Positions 6,888 through 10,655 of a stretch of 10,655 bases of DNA are shown in pieces. The first letter of the stretch is position 1; each line of letters begins with the position of its first letter. Below the pieces are notes generated by a model. The model saw only the letters and a program-made list of their open reading frames with translations. It was not told where the DNA came from and did no database searches. Origin of the DNA: RBG-16-66-20 sp049651845 (GTDB taxonomy: Bacteria > Pseudomonadota > Gammaproteobacteria > Burkholderiales > SG8-39); NCBI GenBank assembly GCA_049651845.1, contig JBASCW010000012.1:1-10655 (forward strand). The letters run 5' to 3'. The position numbers and the translations under genes were made by a program.

Positions 6888-8182
6888 CAGGCCTTCGCCG
6901 CCGTGCGCAGGGCCTGCGCGAGATCGGCGATCAGGTCGTCCGCGTCCTCCAGGCCGATCGACAGCCGCACCGTGCCCGGGCCGATGCCGGCTTTCTTGAG
7001 ATCCTCGTCCGACATGCGGTAATGGGTGGTGGTGGCCGGGTGGATCACCAGCGACTTCGCGTCGCCCACGTTGGCCAGGTGCGAGAACACGCGCAGCGAC
7101 TCGATGAACTTGCGCCCTGCCTCGCGCCCGCCCTTGAGGTCGAACGAGAACACGGCACCGCAGCCCTTCGGCAGCAGGCGTTTGGCGAGCGCATGGTCGG
7201 GGTGATCGGGGTTTTCCGGGTAAAGGACCTTTTCAACCAGAGAACTCGAAGAAAGAAAGGTCACCACTTTGCGCGTGCTCTCCACATGGCGCGGCATGCG
7301 CAGGTGCAGCGTCTCGATGCCCTGCAGGATCTGGAACGCCGTCATCGGCGCCATGCAGGCGCCGAAGTCCCGCAATCCCTCTCTGCGCGCGCGCAAGAGG
7401 AACGCGCGCGTCCCCGATTCCTCCTCGAAATCCATGTTGTGGAAGCCCGCGTAAGGCGCCGTGAGCTGCGGGAATTTGCCGCTCCTCTCCCAGTCGAAGC
7501 GGCCCGAGTCCACGAGCACGCCGCCGATGGCGATGCCGTGGCCGCCGAGGAACTTGGTCGCCGAGTGGTACAGCAGGTCGGCGCCGAGCTCGAACGGCTT
7601 CATGAGCCAGGGCGTGGTGAAGGTCGCGTCGACGAGCAGCGGCAGGCCTGCTTGGTGCGCGATTTTCGACACCGCCGGGATGTCCAGCACGTCGAGGCCC
7701 GGGTTGCCGAGCGTCTCGCCGAAAAGCAGGCGCGTGTTCGGTCGGATTGCCTCGAGAAAATTCTTCGGCTCACGAGGCGAAACAAAGGTCGTCTCGATGC
7801 CGAACCGTTTCAGCGTATAGCCGAGCAGGTTGTGCGAGCCGCCGTAGAGCGCGCCCGATGCGACGATGTGGCTGCCCGCGTCCATGAGCGTCGCGACCGC
7901 GAGGTGCAGCGCCGCCTGGCCGCTCGCCGTGGCGATGGCGCCGACACCGCCCTCGAGCGCCGCCATGCGCTCCTCCAGCACCGCGACCGTGGGATTGGAG
8001 ATGCGCGAATAGACGTGCCCGGCGCGCTCCATGTTGAACAGCGAGGCGGCGTGCGCCGCATCGCGGAACACGTAAGACGTGGTCTGGTAGATCGGCACCG
8101 CGCGCGCGCCAGTGGCAGGATCCGGCGATTGCCCGGCGTGCAGCGCGAGCGTGTCGAACCCGGGATATTTCGGGCCGGCCAC
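6887..8182 (-). CDS. metY: O-acetylhomoserine sulfhydrylase (O-acetylhomoserine aminocarboxypropyltransferase)
   Basis: This 431-residue Cys/Met-metabolism PLP enzyme is at the usual length for MetY. It converts O-acetyl-L-homoserine plus sulfide to L-homocysteine and acetate in the direct-sulfhydrylation route to methionine; some members also use O-acetylserine. The N terminus reads FDTLALHAGQSPDPATGARAVPIYQTTSYVF (9-39). VYSRISNPT (57-65) supplies the Tyr and Arg that contact the neighbouring subunit's PLP phosphate. ASGQAA (86-91), LYGGSHNLL (112-120) and Asp185 in LVDATFTTPW follow. The Schiff-base lysine is Lys210 in HSATKFLGGHG. The C-terminal domain carries SHLANVGDAKSLVIHPATTTH, the family's substrate-carboxylate loop. 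The start is GTG at 8182, 9 bases after the upstream stop, with only a weak ribosome site. Cystathionine gamma-synthase-type relatives are possible, but the longer insertions favour MetY. Confidence 0.92.
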   Translation of the reverse strand: MAGPKYPGFDTLALHAGQSPDPATGARAVPIYQTTSYVFRDAAHAASLFNMERAGHVYSRISNPTVAVLEERMAALEGGVGAIATASGQAALHLAVATLMDAGSHIVASGALYGGSHNLLGYTLKRFGIETTFVSPREPKNFLEAIRPNTRLLFGETLGNPGLDVLDIPAVSKIAHQAGLPLLVDATFTTPWLMKPFELGADLLYHSATKFLGGHGIAIGGVLVDSGRFDWERSGKFPQLTAPYAGFHNMDFEEESGTRAFLLRARREGLRDFGACMAPMTAFQILQGIETLHLRMPRHVESTRKVVTFLSSSSLVEKVLYPENPDHPDHALAKRLLPKGCGAVFSFDLKGGREAGRKFIESLRVFSHLANVGDAKSLVIHPATTTHYRMSDEDLKKAGIGPGTVRLSIGLEDADDLIADLAQALRTAAKA

Positions 8183-8191
8183 GACTGCGAC

Positions 8192-8746
8192 TCAGTGCAG
8201 GTGCTTGCGCGACGGCCGGGTGGCGGTCTCGAACGCGCGCTCGGGCTTCTGCGCCTCGCTCGCGCGCGACTTCCATTCCTGCTCGAACAGCCGGTCCAGC
8301 AGCGCGGTCACTTCGGCGATCTGCTCCTTGCCGAACTGGCGCGCAAGCAGTGCCGTGACGTCCTCGACCATGCAGCGGCGCTGCGCCTCGTGAATCGCGT
8401 GCGCGGTCGGGCCGACGAACAGCAGCCGCGACTCCTGCTCGCCGTTGTCCAGGTACATCGTGAGCTCGACTTCGACCGCCTCGTAGCACAGCGGCCCCAG
8501 GTTATCGAGCGCCGACTCCAGTGCCGGGTGGAAACTGCGGCCGATTTCGCCGGTCCAGCACATCAGGAACATGAGTTCCTTGTCGTCGTAGCGCAGGCCG
8601 GGCTCCTCGGGCTCGAGGCTCTTCACATCGGCGAGCCCGTCCGCATCCAGGTAGTCCAGCAGCGGCGCGATCGCCTGCTCGATCTGCTTTTTCGACACGC
8701 CTTCGAGCATCGGGATGTCGGCGTGCAGGTGCACTTCCATGCGCAT
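8192..8746 (-). CDS. Uncharacterised conserved protein upstream of metY
   Basis: I do not recognise a biochemical function for this 184-residue soluble protein. It resembles a conserved hypothetical family I associate with Betaproteobacteria (possibly the one catalogued as DUF6806; not certain). Visible features are MRMEVHLHADIPMLEG (1-16), an acidic middle SLEPEEPGLRYDDKEL (43-58), CWTGEIGRSFHPALESAL (63-80), then LLFVGPTAHAIHEAQRRCMVEDVTALLARQFGK (108-140), which is probably largely helical. The C-terminal 25 residues are polar and likely flexible, ending SRKHLH. No signal peptide or membrane segment is seen. The start at 8746 follows GGGA about 10 bases upstream; a second ATG two codons later is possible. 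The frame stays open to 9154, but that part lies antisense to the DUF3567-type gene and across the promoter. It is probably the operon leader, ending 9 bases before metY. Confidence 0.75.
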   Translation of the reverse strand: MRMEVHLHADIPMLEGVSKKQIEQAIAPLLDYLDADGLADVKSLEPEEPGLRYDDKELMFLMCWTGEIGRSFHPALESALDNLGPLCYEAVEVELTMYLDNGEQESRLLFVGPTAHAIHEAQRRCMVEDVTALLARQFGKEQIAEVTALLDRLFEQEWKSRASEAQKPERAFETATRPSRKHLH

Positions 8747-8775
8747 GGCGGCTTGTCCCGGGGAGTTGGACGTGC

Positions 8776-8784
8776 ATTTTATCA
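8776..8784 (-). promoter_or_regulatory. Extended -10 promoter element for the metY operon
   Basis: On the minus strand TGATAAAAT matches the extended -10 consensus TGnTATAAT at all but one fixed base. It lies about 30 bases before the ATG at 8746, giving a predicted leader of about 20-25 bases. No good -35 is present at 16-17 bases, as expected for an extended -10 promoter. It lies in the 153-base divergent gap 8747-8899. I found no convincing promoter for the plus-strand gene and no riboswitch-like or clear operator structure in that gap. Confidence 0.5.
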
Positions 8785-8889
8785 CGCAGCCGCGCATCAG
8801 AACCGACTGCCGGTGCGCGTCAACTGACCTACGGCAAGCTGCGTTGTTGCGATGGGGGAGAGAATGGCTTTGTGACTTGCGCTGCCCAC

Positions 8890-8895
8890 GGAGGT
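8890..8895 (+). promoter_or_regulatory. Shine-Dalgarno site of the DUF3567-type gene
   Basis: GGAGGT lies 4 bases before the ATG at 8900. It overlaps the alternative in-frame GTG at 8894, so it rules that codon out as the start. Confidence 0.75.
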
Positions 8896-8899
8896 GGCC

Positions 8900-9133
8900 A
8901 TGAACGTGATGTACAACAGTGAGAACTACTACGTGGTCGAATTCCCCGGCCGCCATGGGATCGAACTGGTGGACAAGACCACGGGCCGCGCCGGGTTTCT
9001 CGAGGGCGAAGTGGAAGTGAAGTTCCGCGCCTCGATGGCGGACCTGGCAGCCGGCGAGCCAACCGAGGAGTCGGTGGACGAGTTCCTCGGCCACTACGAC
9101 GCGCTGCTGATCAACTCGGTCGCCCTGCACTAG
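8900..9133 (+). CDS. DUF3567-family small protein
   Basis: This 77-residue protein has the N terminus MNVMYNSENYYVVEFPG, then GIELVDKTTGRAGFLEGEV, a FRASMADL segment and VDEFLGHYDALL. This closely fits the short betaproteobacterial family DUF3567, whose function is unknown. It is acidic, with no signal peptide or transmembrane segment, so it is presumably cytosolic. The start at 8900 is fixed by a strong GGAGGT. The gene stands alone after the 153-base divergent gap. The next gene in the same direction begins 28 bases after its stop, so they may share a transcript. Its main value here is taxonomic: it points to Burkholderiales or close relatives. Confidence 0.85.
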   Translation: MNVMYNSENYYVVEFPGRHGIELVDKTTGRAGFLEGEVEVKFRASMADLAAGEPTEESVDEFLGHYDALLINSVALH

Positions 9134-9161
9134 AAGCCCTTCCTCCGCTAGCATCGGGCCG

Positions 9162-10298
9162 ATGGTCAGGCCCGACTATTCCGGCAACGGATTCGTCAAC
9201 CTCGTCGCGTCGCTGGTGGAGGCCCGCGGCGGCGCGCCGCGCCACGCGCCGCTCGCCTGCCTGCCGCCGGCGCAGCTGCGCGCCGCGACCAACGTCGTGT
9301 TCCTGATCGCGGACGGCCTGGGCGACAACTACCTACGCGCCAACGGCGCCGGTGGCACGCTCGCCCGGCACCGGCGCGGCGCGATCAGCGCGGTGTTCCC
9401 GTCCACCACCGCGAGCGCGATCACGACCTCGTTCACCGGCGCGACGCCGCTGGAGCACGGCCTCACCGGCTGGTTCACCTACTTTCCAGAGGCCGCCTGC
9501 GTAGGCGCGCCGCTGCCGTTCCTGCGCCGCGGCGAGAAGGCCTCGCTAGGCGTCGCGCCGGAGCGCATCTTCGCCGAGCCGCCGCTGTTCGATGCGCTCG
9601 CGGCGCGCGCGATCGTCGTCTCCTGGCGCACCATCATCGACTCGACCTACAACGCCTTCCATTGCGGCCGCGCCGAGCGCCTCGCCTACGACGATCTCGA
9701 GGGCTTTGTCGCGCAAACCGTCGCCGCGGTGAAGTCCGGCCTCGAACGCAAGCTCGTCTACGCCTACTGGCCGGAGTTCGACGCGCTTGCGCACCGCTAC
9801 GGCGTCGCGAGCGCCGAGGTGCGCGCGCATTTCGAAGCGCTCGATGCCGCCGTCGGCGAGCTGCTCGCGCGCCTCGCCGGCACCGACACGCTTCTGCTGC
9901 TGACGGCCGACCACGGATTCATCGACTGCCCGCCGGAGCAATCGCTCGAACTCCCGCCGCAACTGTCTTCCCTGCTGCGGTTTCCGCTCTGCGGTGAGCG
10001 TCGAGTCGCGTTCTGTCACGTTCATGATCAAGAGGCCTTTTCCCATGAGGCGAAAAAACACTTTGGCAACCGCGCGGACATCCGCCCCAGCCAGGAATTG
10101 CAGGACGAAGGCTGGTTCGGGCCAGGGCGTGCGCACGCGCGTTTCGCGCAGCGAATCGGCGACGTGGCGATCATCATGCGCGGCCGCGGCACGGTAAAAG
10201 ACTGGGTGCCCGGCGAATCCCGGCACCTGCACATCGGCAATCACGGCGGCACGAGCGAGGACGAAATGCACATTCCCCTGGTGGTGGCGGCAGCATGA
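9162..10298 (+). CDS. Alkaline-phosphatase-superfamily phosphodiesterase (type I phosphodiesterase / nucleotide pyrophosphatase-like)
   Basis: This 378-residue protein has the binuclear-metal hydrolase core. Asp51 lies in VVFLIADGLGDN; FPSTTASAITTSFTG (79-93) carries the presumed nucleophile Thr83; TPLEHG follows at 95-100. Asp207 and His211 come from YWPEFDALAHRYG, Asp250 and His251 from LLTADHGF, and His361 from GNHGGTSEDEMHIPLV. That is the full set of metal ligands expected for nucleotide pyrophosphatase/phosphodiesterase-type members, which usually bind two zinc ions and cleave phosphodiester or phosphonate esters. The substrate is unknown. There is no obvious signal peptide, although many relatives are exported. 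The ATG at 9162 has only a weak ribosome site, but the early PDYSGNGFVNLVASL segment looks conserved, supporting this start. Its stop overlaps the next gene's ATG (ATGA), implying coupling to the interrupted hydrolase. Confidence 0.87.
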   Translation: MVRPDYSGNGFVNLVASLVEARGGAPRHAPLACLPPAQLRAATNVVFLIADGLGDNYLRANGAGGTLARHRRGAISAVFPSTTASAITTSFTGATPLEHGLTGWFTYFPEAACVGAPLPFLRRGEKASLGVAPERIFAEPPLFDALAARAIVVSWRTIIDSTYNAFHCGRAERLAYDDLEGFVAQTVAAVKSGLERKLVYAYWPEFDALAHRYGVASAEVRAHFEALDAAVGELLARLAGTDTLLLLTADHGFIDCPPEQSLELPPQLSSLLRFPLCGERRVAFCHVHDQEAFSHEAKKHFGNRADIRPSQELQDEGWFGPGRAHARFAQRIGDVAIIMRGRGTVKDWVPGESRHLHIGNHGGTSEDEMHIPLVVAAA

Positions 10299-10549
10299 AG
10301 ACCAAGGCCAACGGCATCGACATCTACTACGAGATCCACGGCAAGGAAGGCGCGCCCTGGCTGGTGCTCAGCCACTCGCTCGCCTGCAGCGTGCGCATGT
10401 GGGACCCGCAGATCGCGGCGCTCAAGGGCGAGTACCGGATCCTCGCTTACGACGCGCGCGGCCACGGCGGCACCGAGGCGACCAAAGGCGCCTACACGCT
10501 GGAACTTCTTGCAGATGACTTATTTTTTCTACTATTGAGAATTACGTAA
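10295..10549 (+). pseudogene. Truncated alpha/beta hydrolase, 3-oxoadipate enol-lactonase-like, interrupted near 10520
   Basis: The first 76 or so residues look like the start of a 3-oxoadipate enol-lactonase (PcaD)-type alpha/beta hydrolase. They run from GIDIYYEIHG (7-16) through LVLSHSLACSVRMWDPQIAAL (23-43), with the oxyanion-hole region, and YRILAYDARGHGGTEATKGAYTLELLADDL (47-76). After that the frame gives only FFLLLRIT and stops. Intact members are about 260 residues and carry a GxSxG nucleophile near residue 95, which is absent here together with the rest of the triad. Base composition falls sharply at the same point. The simplest reading is insertion of foreign DNA at about 10520, leaving a non-functional fragment. 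The start overlaps the upstream stop (ATGA), so the gene was probably once translated with the phosphodiesterase. The remainder may lie beyond the window. Confidence 0.75.
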
Positions 10550-10578
10550 CCTCATGACAACCGAATCCAACTTCATGC

Positions 10579-10600
10579 GTTATTCCGATGTCGGCATAAC
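10579..10600. repeat. Imperfect 22-base palindrome in the AT-rich segment
   Basis: Arms GTTATTCCGA (10579-10588) and TCGGCATAAC (10591-10600) are inverted with 9 of 10 bases paired and a 2-base centre. An overlapping inverted repeat, CCGATGT (10585-10591) with ACATCGG (10599-10605), could form an alternative hairpin with a 7-base loop. It sits 14 bases before the start codon at 10615. It could be an operator, a recombinase or transposase binding site, or part of an element's terminal repeats. Confidence 0.65.
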
Positions 10601-10614
10601 ATCGGGGTTTGGAC

Positions 10615-10655
10615 ATGAAGACCAACAACAAAGTGGAGGCCGCGGTGAAGCGCCG
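10615..10655 (+). CDS. Start of an unidentified gene, cut by the window edge
   Basis: An ATG at 10615 opens a frame, MKTNNKVEAAVKR, that runs off the edge after 13 full codons. GGGG at 10604-10607, 7 bases upstream, is a plausible ribosome binding site. GC content rises again from the start codon, as expected when coding begins. The lysine-rich opening would suit a DNA-binding protein such as a transposase accessory protein or recombinase, and the context fits, but 13 residues cannot support a family call. Confidence 0.4.
   Translation, partial: MKTNNKVEAAVKR

Larger units (their letters stand above)
10520..10655 (+). mobile_element. Probable left end of an inserted mobile element (unidentified)
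   Basis: Coding similarity to the hydrolase ends near 10520. From 10521 to 10610 I count 35 G/C in 90 bases (39%), far below the surrounding genes. The segment contains the palindrome TTACGTAA (10542-10549), an imperfect 22-base palindrome (10579-10600) and a new plus-strand start codon at 10615. This arrangement of interrupted gene, AT-rich end, inverted repeat and new reading frame fits the terminus of an insertion sequence or similar element. The element's other end, any target duplication and nearly all of its coding sequence lie outside the window, so its family cannot be named and its exact boundary is uncertain. Confidence 0.5.

Noticed and set aside
8747..9154. N-terminal extension of the uncharacterised minus-strand protein up to 9154
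   Set aside because: It would run antisense through the DUF3567-type gene and across the extended -10 element. The conserved-looking protein begins at 8746.
10295..10626. Shared CATGAAGACCAA at both start codons, 10295 and 10615, as a possible duplication
   Set aside because: Only 12 bases match and the next codons differ. Repeats of this length are expected by chance in 10 kb.

Overview
The window is GC-rich, densely packed bacterial chromosome, almost certainly from a betaproteobacterium, probably Burkholderiales or a close relative. The best taxonomic clue is the 77-residue DUF3567-type protein at 8900-9133, a family I know essentially from that group. The rest is typical of such a genome: strong GC bias at third codon positions, many ATGA or few-base gene junctions, and long spurious antisense reading frames. 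No rRNA, tRNA or CRISPR is visible. No gene-free stretch exceeds about 150 bases.

Left block (minus strand, 3253 down to 1). Four genes lie nose to tail: an MFS transporter, a PLP-dependent D-threonine aldolase / D-serine dehydratase-like enzyme, a RidA/YjgF-family protein, and a second MFS transporter of the monocarboxylate-porter type that runs off the left edge. The junctions are an ATGA overlap, a 13-base gap and a 1-base gap, so this looks like one operon. It probably moves and breaks down a D-amino acid or beta-hydroxy amino acid; the substrate cannot be read from the sequence.

Middle block (plus strand, 3292 to 6092). It runs divergently from the first operon across only 38 bases. It encodes a PA0069-type radical SAM protein, a small VanZ-like membrane protein that seems to start at a CTG overlapping the previous stop codon, and a MATE-family efflux pump starting at GTG. 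It ends 3 bases from a convergent operon.

Second minus operon (8746 down to 6096). An uncharacterised 184-residue protein is followed by an O-acetylhomoserine sulfhydrylase (MetY-type), which makes homocysteine from O-acetylhomoserine and sulfide, and then an alpha/beta hydrolase joined by a 1-base TGATG overlap. A good extended -10 element lies about 30 bases upstream of the first gene.

Right block (plus strand, 8900 to 10655). The DUF3567-type protein is followed by an alkaline-phosphatase-superfamily phosphodiesterase. That gene overlaps (ATGA) a 3-oxoadipate enol-lactonase-like hydrolase. The hydrolase matches its family for only about 76 residues, then GC content falls to about 39% and the frame stops. 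The following AT-rich segment carries an imperfect palindrome and a new start codon at 10615. This most likely marks the end of an inserted mobile element that has interrupted the hydrolase. It is the most unusual part of the window, but the window ends before the element can be identified.
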